Below the pieces are notes generated by a model. That model was not told the origin of the DNA. It worked only from the letters and a program-made list of their open reading frames with translations, and did no database searches. Source: Actinocorallia herbida (lineage in GTDB: Bacteria > Actinomycetota > Actinomycetes > Streptosporangiales > Streptosporangiaceae). Taken from it: DNA of 64,000 nucleotides. The position numbers were made by a program, and so were the translations under genes. The first letter of the stretch is position 1. Each line of letters starts with the position of its first letter. Shown one piece after another: positions 7,883-16,617 of the stretch. The stretch covers positions 3,348,001 through 3,412,000 of the forward strand of contig NZ_RJKE01000001.1 in NCBI RefSeq assembly GCF_003751225.1. The letters run 5' to 3'.

Positions 7883-8341
7883 GTGCCTACCGCAGTGATC
7901 CGGGTGATCGTCGACGCCGAAGGCGCGCTGACCCGAGCAGAGTACGAAGCGGGAATCGGGCGGCTCGCCGCCCTCGACCTCGAGGTCATCGCCGCCCCCG
8001 GCGCGCGCCTCGCCGACCGCCGCCGCGAGATCGAGTTCATCGCGGAAGACCTCGACCAGGGCCGCTCGGCCCAGGACTACGCGGACCTGTGCGTGTCCGC
8101 CTTCGGCCTCCCCGCCGAACTCGGCGTCACCACGTACATCAGCCGCGGCACCGACGACGACGCCCTCGGCGTGCTGAACCGCTTCGGCGTCGTCGCCGAC
8201 GTCACCCGCAGCTACACCGACGACGACGAGCTGGTGACGGTCACCATCGCCCGCGCCGAAAGCCGCCGGGTCCCCGAAAGCCGCCTCCACACCGCCCTGG
8301 AGGCCGCCCTCAACTGCGAAGTCCGCATCCGCTTCGCCTGA
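7883..8341 (+). CDS. Conserved-looking protein of unknown function, leaderless
   Basis: This 152-residue acidic soluble protein begins at GTG (PTAVIRVIVDAEGAL). The longer frame upstream is antisense to mntH and is ignored. I recognise no domain; the alternating beta/alpha pattern and the repeated acidic DDD stretches (TDDDALG, YTDDDELV) are the only visible features. No ribosome site precedes the GTG, and a promoter positioned to start transcription on the GTG makes leaderless translation likely. It diverges from mntH and shares its control region, including an operator-like site, but no function follows from that. Confidence 0.7.
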   Translation: MPTAVIRVIVDAEGALTRAEYEAGIGRLAALDLEVIAAPGARLADRRREIEFIAEDLDQGRSAQDYADLCVSAFGLPAELGVTTYISRGTDDDALGVLNRFGVVADVTRSYTDDDELVTVTIARAESRRVPESRLHTALEAALNCEVRIRFA

Positions 8342-8465
8342 CCCCGCCCCCGAACCCCCGACCTCGCCGGAACGTTCCGGCTCAAGACGGCCGGATCGGG
8401 ATGGACGCGCTCGGACGCCGTGTCCGCCGCATTCGGCTCCGGGCGGCCTCTTCCGGGCGGCGCTC

Positions 8466-9752
8466 TCAGCGGCGGGGGGTGAGGAAGCCGCGGAGGAGGG
8501 AGCCGCGGAGGAAGGCATGGGTCCGGGGGGCGCTGGTGCGGCCGAAGTCCTGGTAGGGGAGCCAGACGACGGCGCGGACGTGCGGGCCCAGCTGGCCCGG
8601 GTCGCTGATGGGGCGGACCGACCGGTCCGCGATGCCCTGGGTGAGCAGCCGCTCCAGGAGGCGGAAGCGATTCTGGGTCTGCTCGAAGTACTCCTGGAAG
8701 GGGGCGCTGGGGGCGCGGAGGCCGCGGGAGCTGAACTTCACGATGTCCGACTCCTGGCGGAAGCGGCGCTTTCCGTGCACGAAGACCAGCGCGAACGCGT
8801 CGACCGAGGCGGCGACCGAGGTACCGGTCGTCAGGACGCTGCGCAGCGCCAGGTCCATGCTCGAGGTGTAGCCGCCGAGCACCTCCTTGAGGAGCTCCTC
8901 CTTGGAGTCCACCCTGCGGTAGAGCGTGCCCATCCGCACCTCCGCGGCCTCGGCCACGTCGCGGATGGTGGTGGCGCTGTAGCCGCGTCGGGCGAACTCG
9001 GCGCGGGCCGCGGCGATGATGTCCTCCCGGGTGCCCGACCCGGTGGGCTCGTGCAGGGCCGGCCACTCGGCCATCGCCGCGCGGGCCGCATGCATCGCCG
9101 CGGAGTCGTCCAGGGTCCGGTCGTCGGGGCAGTCGGTGACCAGCCCTTCGAGCAGGAGGTCGCAGGTCTGCCGCGCGATGTGCACGGCGTCGGCCTGGGA
9201 CGGCACGTTCAGCGCCGCGTTGAGCGTGAGGTGGTGCAGGGCGAAGCGCAGCAGCCCGAGATCGCGGGCGCGCGCCTCCGACGCGGGGACCAGGCCCTCG
9301 GTGGCCCGCTTCCACACCTTCTCCAGCGCGGGCGCCTGGAGCTTGAGCGCGGTGCGGAAGCGCTCGGTCGCCACGCTCGGCGCCTCGTAGGAGTAGAGGC
9401 GCAGGGCGGCGCGGCTGCGGATGGACAGCTCCGTCACCTCGCGGGCGACGTACCTGAGCCGTTCCTCCGGCCCGCCGTCGATCGAGGTCAGCCGCCGCGA
9501 CGTCTTCGCCGCCAGCGCGCTCAGCTCCTGGTCCAGCTCCGTGAGGATCTCGACCGCGATCTCCTCTTTCGCCGCGAAATGGTGGTAGAGGCTGCCGGGC
9601 AGGATCCCCACCGCGTTGGCGATGTCGGTCATGGTGGTCGCCGAGTACCCGGAGACGGCGAAAAGGCGCGCGGCCACCCTGCGGATCTCGTCGGTCCGCT
9701 GGCGCGAGACCGGGGATGCGGCGGCGTCGACCAAGCGAGACGACGTAGTCAC
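8466..9752 (-). CDS. Regulator with two tandem TetR domains
   Basis: This 428-residue protein contains two complete TetR-type DNA-binding domains: about residues 21-66 (GYSATTMTDIANAVGI, SLYHHFAAKEE) and about 242-288 (GYSATTIRDVAEAAEV, TLYRRVDSKEE). Each is followed by its own helical ligand/dimerisation region. Ordinary TetR repressors are about 200 residues with one such domain. The GTG at 9752 is chosen because a CATACT -10-like box lies seven bases upstream, again suggesting a leaderless start; the longer upstream frame crosses the operator. It diverges from the PucR gene and is the best local candidate to bind the 18-bp sites. Confidence 0.85.
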   Translation of the reverse strand: MTTSSRLVDAAASPVSRQRTDEIRRVAARLFAVSGYSATTMTDIANAVGILPGSLYHHFAAKEEIAVEILTELDQELSALAAKTSRRLTSIDGGPEERLRYVAREVTELSIRSRAALRLYSYEAPSVATERFRTALKLQAPALEKVWKRATEGLVPASEARARDLGLLRFALHHLTLNAALNVPSQADAVHIARQTCDLLLEGLVTDCPDDRTLDDSAAMHAARAAMAEWPALHEPTGSGTREDIIAAARAEFARRGYSATTIRDVAEAAEVRMGTLYRRVDSKEELLKEVLGGYTSSMDLALRSVLTTGTSVAASVDAFALVFVHGKRRFRQESDIVKFSSRGLRAPSAPFQEYFEQTQNRFRLLERLLTQGIADRSVRPISDPGQLGPHVRAVVWLPYQDFGRTSAPRTHAFLRGSLLRGFLTPRR

Positions 9753-9823
9753 GGAACCAAGTATGCCCCCTCGGCGACGCGTGGTGACACCCGATCCGGT
9801 CGGTCGCGACCAAACGTCCGATC

Positions 9824-9841
9824 GGATCAACTATTTGGTCC
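9824..9841 (+). promoter_or_regulatory. Operator-like site b between the TetR and PucR genes
   Basis: GGATCAACTATTTGGTCC, a complete consensus match with inverted halves GGATCAA and TTTGGTCC. It sits in the divergent control region, about 72 bp upstream of the tandem-TetR start and 78 bp upstream of the PucR start, as expected for autoregulation. A half-site-like GACCAAACGTCC lies nearby at about 9809. Confidence 0.7.
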
Positions 9842-9918
9842 GCCCTCTATCGGAGTGCCAGGTCCCGGGGCCATACTCGGAAGATCCGGAGCTCGATGAA
9901 CGTGGAAGGGAGCGCCAA

Positions 9919-11613
9919 GTGCGCGAGGGTGCGGCGGTTCTCGCCGACGTCGGCGGCGGCGGTCCGCGACGGTCGGGGACGGGGACGAGACCGGCAGACG
10001 GCCTCGGATCCCTCACCATCGCCGACTTCCTCGCGCTGCCCCTGACGGGCGAGGGACTGCCCGCGGTCCTCGCGGGCGCCGACGGGCTCGGCCGGAGCAT
10101 CCGGTGGGTGCACGTGCTCGAACTCGCCGACACCGAGGGCCTGCTCCAGGGCGGCGAGCTGATCCTCACCACGGGCATCGCGCTGCCCCAGGAGCGCGCC
10201 GAGATCAGGGCCTACATCGACGGGCTCGTCGCCCAGCGCGTCGCCGGGCTGGTGATCGAGCTGGGCCGCCGCTACGCGGAGGTGCCGCCGGTGATGGTCC
10301 GCGCCTGCGAGCGCAGGGGCCTGCCGCTCGTCGCGCTACGGCGCGAGGTCCCGTTCGTCAGGCTGACCGAGGCGGTCCACTCCGCGCTCATCGACGGCCA
10401 GCGCGAGCTGCTCCAGCGGACCGCCGCCGCGCACGAGCGCTTCACCGCGCTGACCCTCGCCGAGGCCCCCGCCGAGGAGCTGGTGCGCGCGGCGGCGGAG
10501 CTGGCCGGGGGGCAGGTCGTGTTCACCGACCGCCTGCACCGCCTCCTCGCGCTGGACGCCCGCGACGGCTCCGCGGAACTGCTGCTCGGCCGGTGGCGCC
10601 GCCGCACCCGCACCCTCGCGCCCGCCGTGGGCGCGGAGGCGGACGCCGAGAGCTGCTCGGCCACGGCTCCGGTCCAGGCGCGCGGGCGCGGCTGGGGCAG
10701 GCTCACCCTGTTCACCGCGCACCCGCCCGGTCCCGCACAGCTCATGGTCCTGGAGCGCGCCGCCGCCGCCCTGGCGATCCGGCTGCTGATCGAGGGCGAG
10801 GACGAACTCGTCGCCAACGCGCGCCGGTCGGTGCTCGCCGACATCATCGCCGCGCGGCACGGCTCGCCGGAGGCGGTGCACGCCCGCGCCGAGGCGCTCG
10901 GGCACCCCACCCGCGACCGCACCTACCTCCCGCTCGTGGTGCTCGGCGCCGGCGCGGACCTGACCGAGCCGGTGCGCGGCGCGCTGGCCGACACCCGCCT
11001 CCACGCCCTGCACGGCCCGTTCGTCGCGGACCGCTGGGGCGTCCTCCTGCTGCTCCGCGACGATCAGTCCGACGAGCACGTCGACGCGTTCGCGCGCGGC
11101 CTCCACGCGAGGTGCGCCGACCTCGGCCTGCCCCCGGTGACGATCGCGGCAGGGGGCGCGGTGACCGACTTCCCCGGTGTGCGTCCCGCGTTCGGCGAGG
11201 CCGCCGACGTCGTGCTCGCCGCCAGGGCGGGCGGGCCGCACAGCAAGCCGCGTTCCTGCCACCGCATCCAGGACATCCGGCTCCGAGGGCTGCTCTACAC
11301 CCTGCGCGACGACCCGCGGCTCCAGGCGTTCGCCGAACGCACCCTGGGCCCGCTGCTCCTCCGCGACGCCCGGGACGGTGGCGGCCTCGTCCGCACGCTC
11401 GCCGCCTACCTCGGCCTCCGCGGCAACAAGTCCCTCGCGGCCCAGGAACTCGGCATCTCGCGCCCGACGCTGTACGAGCGCCTGGCCCGGATCCAGCGCC
11501 TGCTCCAACTGGACCTCGACGACCCGGAGGCGGCCACCTCGCTCCACGCGGCGATCATGCTGATCGAGACGCGCGCCGCGGGCCCGTCCGAGGATCCGGT
11601 CTTCGCTTCCTGA
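9919..11613 (+). CDS. PucR-family transcriptional regulator
   Basis: This 564-residue protein has the PucR layout. An N-terminal sensor domain (about 30-140) contains DGLGRSIRWVHVLELAD and GGELILTTG. A central GGDEF-like region follows. A C-terminal PucR helix-turn-helix (about 490-550) contains LGLRGNKSLAAQELGISRPTLYERL. These regulators activate purine, amino-acid or aromatic catabolic genes in response to a metabolite. The GTG at 9919 has GGAAGGGAG seven bases upstream. The hydrolase at 11654 follows 40 bp later in the same direction. It diverges from the tandem-TetR gene across operator-like site b. Confidence 0.9.
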   Translation: MREGAAVLADVGGGGPRRSGTGTRPADGLGSLTIADFLALPLTGEGLPAVLAGADGLGRSIRWVHVLELADTEGLLQGGELILTTGIALPQERAEIRAYIDGLVAQRVAGLVIELGRRYAEVPPVMVRACERRGLPLVALRREVPFVRLTEAVHSALIDGQRELLQRTAAAHERFTALTLAEAPAEELVRAAAELAGGQVVFTDRLHRLLALDARDGSAELLLGRWRRRTRTLAPAVGAEADAESCSATAPVQARGRGWGRLTLFTAHPPGPAQLMVLERAAAALAIRLLIEGEDELVANARRSVLADIIAARHGSPEAVHARAEALGHPTRDRTYLPLVVLGAGADLTEPVRGALADTRLHALHGPFVADRWGVLLLLRDDQSDEHVDAFARGLHARCADLGLPPVTIAAGGAVTDFPGVRPAFGEAADVVLAARAGGPHSKPRSCHRIQDIRLRGLLYTLRDDPRLQAFAERTLGPLLLRDARDGGGLVRTLAAYLGLRGNKSLAAQELGISRPTLYERLARIQRLLQLDLDDPEAATSLHAAIMLIETRAAGPSEDPVFAS

Positions 11614-11653
11614 CACCCGACGACTTCCCGGTACCCGACGACAAGGAGAAGGA

Positions 11654-12556
11654 ATGGCAGAGATAGAGGTCAACGGCGGCATCGTCGTCTACGACCTGAT
11701 CGGGCCCGAGGACGGAGAGGTCCTCACCGTCACCCCCGGCGGCAGGTTCAGCAAGGACTACCCCGGGGTGCGCCCGTTCGCCGAGGCGCTGGCCGACCGC
11801 GGCAAACGCGTCCTGATCTGGGACCGGCCGAACACCGGCGCGTCCGACGTCCAGCTGTACGGCAGGTCCGAGTCGCACATGCGGGCCGAGACCCTGGCGG
11901 GCATCGTCACGCGGCTCGGCCTCGGGCCCGTGGTCGTGCTCGGCGGCTCCGGCGGCGCCCGTGACTCGATCGTCTTCGCGATCGAGTACCCGGAGCTGGT
12001 CCGCAAGCTCCTGGTCTGGTCGATCGTGGGCGGCGCGTTCAGCTCGATGAGCCTCGCCAGCGTCTACGTGCTCGACGAGATCAGGACGATCCGGCGCGGC
12101 GGCATCGACGGCATCCTCGCCCTCAAGGGCAAGGCCGGCAGCTGGTCCGACCTCGTGCGGGCCAACCCGCGCAACCTCCAACGCCTGCGGGACCTCGGCG
12201 CGGCGGAGTTCGAGCGGGTCATGTGGCGGTGGTTCGAGGCGTACGTCCCCAAGGCGACCGAGGCGATCCCCGGCGTGGCCGACCACGAGATCCGCGGCAT
12301 CGACGTGCCGACCCTCATCGTGCGCGGCGGCGAGGCCGACATCGACCACCCCAAGCGCACGTCCTTCGAGGTGCACGCGCTGATCCGGGGCTCGCGGCTG
12401 ATCGAGCCGCCGTGGCCGGAGGACGCCTGGGAGCGCGCGCAGGAGGCGCGCGACGCGGGCAAGGGCGGCATCTTCGACCCCTGGTTGAAGGCCGTGCCGA
12501 CCTTCCTGGACTTCATCGACGAGCCCGTGGAGCCCGCCGAGGGGGCCGCGCCGTGA
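11654..12556 (+). CDS. Alpha/beta-hydrolase
   Basis: This 300-residue alpha/beta-hydrolase-fold protein has the nucleophile elbow VVLGGSGGARD with Ser99, a preceding oxyanion-side segment VLIWDRPNTGASD, and a C-terminal acid region PTLIVRGGEADID. I do not see the usual Gly-His motif for the catalytic histidine; the segment reads RLIEPPWPEDAW, so catalysis is uncertain. The ATG has AAGGAGAAGG just upstream. It follows the PucR gene and precedes operator-like site c, so it may be cotranscribed with the regulator. A role as an ester or C-C bond hydrolase in the island is inference. Confidence 0.8.
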   Translation: MAEIEVNGGIVVYDLIGPEDGEVLTVTPGGRFSKDYPGVRPFAEALADRGKRVLIWDRPNTGASDVQLYGRSESHMRAETLAGIVTRLGLGPVVVLGGSGGARDSIVFAIEYPELVRKLLVWSIVGGAFSSMSLASVYVLDEIRTIRRGGIDGILALKGKAGSWSDLVRANPRNLQRLRDLGAAEFERVMWRWFEAYVPKATEAIPGVADHEIRGIDVPTLIVRGGEADIDHPKRTSFEVHALIRGSRLIEPPWPEDAWERAQEARDAGKGGIFDPWLKAVPTFLDFIDEPVEPAEGAAP

Positions 12557-12597
12557 CCGGTGTCGGGCCGTCCGGGGGTCTTCCCGTGGCGACCCGC

Positions 12598-12625
12598 TTG
12601 AGCCATACTGGCGGAGCAATAATTT
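12598..12625 (+). promoter_or_regulatory. Promoter of the amidohydrolase operon
   Basis: A TTGAGC -35 (12598-12603), a 16-base spacer and a TAATTT -10 (12620-12625). The -10 lies inside operator-like site c, so a protein bound there would block RNA polymerase. This geometry argues for repression. Confidence 0.6.
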
Positions 12626-12630
12626 GGTCC
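12613..12630 (+). promoter_or_regulatory. Operator-like site c, upstream of the amidohydrolase operon
   Basis: GGAGCAATAATTTGGTCC, a complete consensus match with halves GGAGCAA and TTTGGTCC. It is 11 bp upstream of the first in-frame ATG of the amidohydrolase gene and overlaps the predicted -10. Confidence 0.7.
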
Positions 12631-12640
12631 ACTGAGGAAG

Positions 12641-13738
12641 ATGACCGAGATGAATGAGGCAGCCATGACCACTGCGGCGGGCCACCCGAAGGTCGACGCC
12701 AGCGTCCACCCGTTCTTCAGATCGGACGCCGACCTCCGCGAGTACCTCGGCGAGCCGTGGGCCAGCCGGGGCTTCCCGACCCCGGACGTCACGTTCACCG
12801 CGCCGCTCGGCAACCGCTACGCGCCCGGCACCAAGCCCGAGGACGGCGCCCACCCCGGCTCCGATCCCGACCAGACCGGGCGGGCCGTCTTCGACGAGCG
12901 CGGCTTCGACTACGCGATCCTGCACCCGATGACGGTCGGCATGCTGCCGGACTGGCACCTGGAGTCGGCGATCCTCGAGGCCGCGAATCGGATGCTGGTC
13001 GAGCGCTGGCTGGACTCCGACACCTATGGCGGCCGGTACTTCGGGACGATCCGCGTCAACCCGAACGACCTGGACTCCGCGGTCAAGGAGATCCAGCGCT
13101 GGAAGGAGCACCCCCGGGTCGTCCAGATCGGCCTGCCGATGCAGACGCAGGCCCCGTACGGCCGCCCGCACTACAAGCCGCTGTGGCGCGCCGCGTGCGA
13201 CGCGGGCCTGCCGGTCGCGATCCACTGGGAGATGGGCCAGGGCATCACCCACCCGCCGACGCCCTCGGGACCGGCCCGCACGTACCAGCAGCTCGTCGGA
13301 TTCCAGCCGCTGACGTTCGTCTACCACCTGATGAACATGATCGCCGAGGGCGTGTTCGAGGAGTTCCCCGACCTCAAGGTCGTCTTCGCCGACGGTTCGG
13401 CCGACATGCTCACGCCGATGATCTGGCGGATGGACACCTTCGGCCGGCCGCACCTGGAGCAGACGCCCTGGGCGCCCAAGATGCCCAGCGACTACCTGCC
13501 GGGGCGCGTCCACTTCGTCAACGGGCTGCTCGACACCCCCGGCGACGTCCCCTTCGCCGCGGAGTGGCTCCGCATGACCGGCAAGGAGGACATGCTCATG
13601 TTCGGCTCCAGCTATCCGGACTGGCAGCTCGCGACGGTCGAGTCCCTGCCGTCCGGCTGGACCGCCGAGCAGCGCGAGAAGGTCCTGTGGCGCAACGCCG
13701 CCGACCTCTACCGGCTCCCCGTTCCCGCGACCGCCTGA
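12641..13738 (+). CDS. Amidohydrolase-2 family protein, catalytic motifs degenerate
   Basis: This 365-residue TIM-barrel protein is clearly related to the next gene but has lost key metal-site residues. The N-terminal motif is DASVH (D19-H23) where the neighbour has DCDVH. The segment VFADGSADML replaces VFIEHAFSWI. The C-terminal motif is SSYPDW where the neighbour has SDYPHW. The barrel His in VAIHWEMG remains. It is therefore likely inactive or altered, and may be a structural partner of the intact paralogue. The start could be 12641, 12653 or 12665; the last has GAGG at good spacing. Operator-like site c and a -10 overlap just upstream. Confidence 0.85.
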   Translation: MTEMNEAAMTTAAGHPKVDASVHPFFRSDADLREYLGEPWASRGFPTPDVTFTAPLGNRYAPGTKPEDGAHPGSDPDQTGRAVFDERGFDYAILHPMTVGMLPDWHLESAILEAANRMLVERWLDSDTYGGRYFGTIRVNPNDLDSAVKEIQRWKEHPRVVQIGLPMQTQAPYGRPHYKPLWRAACDAGLPVAIHWEMGQGITHPPTPSGPARTYQQLVGFQPLTFVYHLMNMIAEGVFEEFPDLKVVFADGSADMLTPMIWRMDTFGRPHLEQTPWAPKMPSDYLPGRVHFVNGLLDTPGDVPFAAEWLRMTGKEDMLMFGSSYPDWQLATVESLPSGWTAEQREKVLWRNAADLYRLPVPATA

Positions 13739-13778
13739 CCGCGTTCCCCCACGAGAACACAACAAGAGAGGGCAGACC

Positions 13779-14927
13779 ATGACGCAGATGGACATCCGCC
13801 AACTGAGCAGCAGTGAGATGTCGCCCGTGCGGGTCGTCGACTGCGACGTCCACCCGTACCCGCGCCGCGGCGTGATGCACCAGTTCCTCGACCCCAAGTT
13901 CGTCAAGGAGCAGCGGCTCCGGGCCGAGGGCGCCAACAACGGCATCTTCTACGACGCCCCCGACTTCAACTTCGCCAAGGCGATGCGCGTCGACTCCTTC
14001 CCCAGCGACGGCGAGTTCGCCTGCACCGACCCGCACATGGCGTTCCGCCAGCTCGTGCTGGACTCCGGCTCCGACGTCGTCATGCTGGGCCCGACCTCGG
14101 GCGGCATCGGCGACACCGACGAGGAGGTCTCCGCGATGGCCGCGGCGACCAACCTGTGGCAGGAGGCGTGCTGGCTCGACCCCGAGAACAACTGGCACGG
14201 CCGCTACTTCGGCTCGATCTGCGCCAACATCTCCGAGCCCGACGTCGCCGCCCGCGAGATCGAGAAGTGGGCCGGGCACGAGAAGTACAAGCAGGTCCTG
14301 ATCCACGCCGAGCCGCGCCCGGCCTGGGGTCACCCGAAGTACGACCCGGTGTGGGCCGCCGCGGTCAAGCACGGCATCCCCGTCGCCTGCCACCTCGGCC
14401 GCGGCAAGCACAACCTGCTGCCGATGAGCCCGGTCGGCTTCATGTCCTACAACCACGACTTCATGGTCACGTACTCGATGCTCGCCGCGAACCAGATCAT
14501 GAGCCTGGTCTTCGACGGCGTCTTCGAGCGGTTCCCGACCCTCCAGATCGTCTTCATCGAGCACGCCTTCTCCTGGATCCTGCCGCTGATGTGGCGGATG
14601 GACGCGATCCACGCGGCCCGCGGCAACGAGCTCGGCCTGTCCAAGAAGCCGTCGCAGTACGTCAAGGACAACATCTGGTTCACCACCCAGCCCCTCGACT
14701 ACCCCGAGGACAAACTGGAGCTCACCAACGCGCTGGAGTGGATGGAGGCGGACAAGATCATGCTGTTCTCGTCCGACTACCCGCACTGGACGTTCGACGA
14801 GCCGCGCTGGCTGGCCAAGCACCTGCCCGAGCCGATGCGCGACGCGGTGATGTACCAGAACGCCGTCGACCTGTTCAGGCTGCCGAGCCGTCTCCCCGCG
14901 CTCGCCGGGCAGGTCAGGGCGTACTGA
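13779..14927 (+). CDS. Amidohydrolase-2 family metal-dependent hydrolase/decarboxylase
   Basis: This 382-residue protein is the intact member of the pair: DCDVH (D21-H25), VACHLGRGKH, FIEHAFSWILP and SDYPHWTFD are all present. The family includes ACMSD, 5-carboxyvanillate decarboxylase and other enzymes that hydrolyse or decarboxylate ring or ring-cleavage acids through a zinc or manganese centre. It follows its paralogue by 40 bp with its own AGAGAGG ribosome site. Its stop overlaps the ATG of the Rieske ferredoxin by one base, so these genes form one operon. The substrate is unknown. Confidence 0.88.
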   Translation: MTQMDIRQLSSSEMSPVRVVDCDVHPYPRRGVMHQFLDPKFVKEQRLRAEGANNGIFYDAPDFNFAKAMRVDSFPSDGEFACTDPHMAFRQLVLDSGSDVVMLGPTSGGIGDTDEEVSAMAAATNLWQEACWLDPENNWHGRYFGSICANISEPDVAAREIEKWAGHEKYKQVLIHAEPRPAWGHPKYDPVWAAAVKHGIPVACHLGRGKHNLLPMSPVGFMSYNHDFMVTYSMLAANQIMSLVFDGVFERFPTLQIVFIEHAFSWILPLMWRMDAIHAARGNELGLSKKPSQYVKDNIWFTTQPLDYPEDKLELTNALEWMEADKIMLFSSDYPHWTFDEPRWLAKHLPEPMRDAVMYQNAVDLFRLPSRLPALAGQVRAY

Positions 14928-15316
14928 TGACCGACGGAACACGGCCCCGGCTGGCCCGGGGCCGGGAGCACATCGTCGCCACCGTCGACGAGATCGAGCC
15001 GGGGGACCACAGGGTCTTCCCGATCGGCAGGTACGGCGTGGGCGTCTACAACGTCAACGGCAGGTTCTACGCGATCGCGAACTACTGCCCGCACGAGGGC
15101 GGCCCGCTGTGCGTCGGCCGGACCAAGGGCCAGACCGTCGCGGACCCCGACCGTCCGGGCGGGGCGAAGGAGATCCGCGAGGGCGAGTTCATCTACTGCC
15201 CCTGGCACCAGTGGGGTTTCGAGCTCGCGACCGGGACGACCGCGGTCAAACCGGAATGGAGCATCCGCACCTACCCCGTGCGGGTGGAAGACGACAAGGT
15301 CATCGTGACGGCATGA
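14927..15316 (+). CDS. Rieske [2Fe-2S] ferredoxin-like protein
   Basis: This 129-residue cytosolic protein has one Rieske centre: C54-P-H56 in NYCPHEGG and C91-PW-H94 in YCPWHQWGF, giving Cys-His/Cys-His ligation of a 2Fe-2S cluster. An insertion of about 20 residues (GQTVADPDRPGGA) separates the two loops. Rieske ferredoxins pass electrons to ring-hydroxylating oxygenases. It lies between the amidohydrolases and a NuoF-like flavoprotein with start/stop overlaps on both sides. It probably takes electrons from the flavoprotein, although the oxygenase component is in the next transcription unit. Confidence 0.9.
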   Translation: MTDGTRPRLARGREHIVATVDEIEPGDHRVFPIGRYGVGVYNVNGRFYAIANYCPHEGGPLCVGRTKGQTVADPDRPGGAKEIREGEFIYCPWHQWGFELATGTTAVKPEWSIRTYPVRVEDDKVIVTA

Positions 15317-16617
15317 CGACGACAGCTGACATGACTCTCGGCATCGCGACGGCGGTCTACCCGGGAGCCGAACCCCGGCTGCTCGGGACCGCCGGGCGCG
15401 AGGACGTCCAGGCGTATCTCGCGCGCGGCGGCTACGCGCCGCTGCGCGACCCCGAGGCGCTGCTCGGGGCGGTCGAACGGGCGGGGCTGCGCGGCCGCGG
15501 CGGCGCGGCCTTCCCGTTCGCCAGGAAGGTCCGCGCCGTGCGCGCGGGCGTCGCGGCCCCCGTGCTGGTCGCCAACGGGGAGGAGGGCGAACCCGCCTCC
15601 GTCAAGGACCGCTGGCTGATGCGGCACCGCCCCCACCTCGTCCTCGACGGGGTCCGCCTCGCGGCCGCGCTCGTCGGGGCTCAGGACGTCTACCTCTACG
15701 TCTCCGACGCGGCGAGCGCGGAGAGCCTGGCCGAGGCCCTCGCCGCCTTCCCCGCCGAGGGGTGGAACGAGATCGCGATCCGGATCCACCGCGTCGAGCC
15801 CGCCTACGTCGCGGGGGAGGAGACGGCCGCGGTCCGGTCCATCGAGGGCGGCCCCGCGCTGCCGCAGGACAAGCCCCCGCGCCCGTTCGAGTCCGGTGTC
15901 GGCGGCCGGCCGACCCTGGTGAGCAATGTCGAGACCCTGGCGAACCTCCCGGCCGTCCAGCGGCTCGGCGCGGACGCCTACCGGGCGCTCGGGACCGACG
16001 ATTCCCCCGGAACGTTCCTGATGACCCTGTCGGGAACGTCGCGCGACGGACTCTACGAGATCCCCTTCGGCACCGGGCTCCGCGACGTGCTCGGCTGGCT
16101 GGGGGAGGACCCGGGAGGGGTCCGGGGAGCGCTGGTCGGCGGCTACTTCGCCGGCGTCATGAACGAGCGCGTCCTCGACCTGCCGCTCGCCTACGGCGCG
16201 TTCGCCGAGGCGGGCAGCGGCCTGGGCTGCGGCGGCATCGCGGTCATCGGCGACCGGGGCTGCCCGGTGGCCGTCGCGGCGGCCGTCATGGACTACTTCG
16301 CGCGGGAGAACGCGGGCCAGTGCGGCTCGTGCTTCAACGGCACCTCGGCGATGGCCGCCGTGCTCGACGCGCTGCGGGACCACCGGGCCGTGGCGGCCGA
16401 CCTCGAGCGGCTGCGCCACTGGGCGACCGACCTGCGCGGCCGGGGCGCCTGCGGCACCCTCGACGGCGCCACCAACGTCGCCGCGTCCCTGCTCAGGGAG
16501 TTCCCGAAGCAGGTCGACGGCCATCTCGACGGAGCATGCGGCACCTGCCCGGAGGCCGCCGCCGCGCTCGGCGACGCCCCCTACGCGGTGGTCGCGCACA
16601 AGGAGGGGGAGACATGA
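15313..16617 (+). CDS. NuoF-like NADH-binding flavo-iron-sulfur protein
   Basis: This 434-residue protein resembles the 51-kDa NADH-binding subunit of complex I and of formate/hydrogen dehydrogenase diaphorases. It has GLRGRGGAAFPFARK for NADH/FMN, NGEEGEPASVKDR, VSNVETLANLP, and a C-terminal CGSC cluster segment (GQCGSCFNG and GACGTLDGA) for one 4Fe-4S centre. No NuoE or NuoG partner is present, so it likely works as a stand-alone NADH:ferredoxin reductase. Its ATG overlaps the Rieske ferredoxin stop (ATGA), and its own stop overlaps the next ferredoxin. Confidence 0.88.
   Translation: MTTTADMTLGIATAVYPGAEPRLLGTAGREDVQAYLARGGYAPLRDPEALLGAVERAGLRGRGGAAFPFARKVRAVRAGVAAPVLVANGEEGEPASVKDRWLMRHRPHLVLDGVRLAAALVGAQDVYLYVSDAASAESLAEALAAFPAEGWNEIAIRIHRVEPAYVAGEETAAVRSIEGGPALPQDKPPRPFESGVGGRPTLVSNVETLANLPAVQRLGADAYRALGTDDSPGTFLMTLSGTSRDGLYEIPFGTGLRDVLGWLGEDPGGVRGALVGGYFAGVMNERVLDLPLAYGAFAEAGSGLGCGGIAVIGDRGCPVAVAAAVMDYFARENAGQCGSCFNGTSAMAAVLDALRDHRAVAADLERLRHWATDLRGRGACGTLDGATNVAASLLREFPKQVDGHLDGACGTCPEAAAALGDAPYAVVAHKEGET

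Noticed and set aside
9809-9820. Extra operator-like half (GACCAAACGTCC) next to site b
   Set aside because: Only one half matches the consensus; it may assist binding but is not counted as a separate site.
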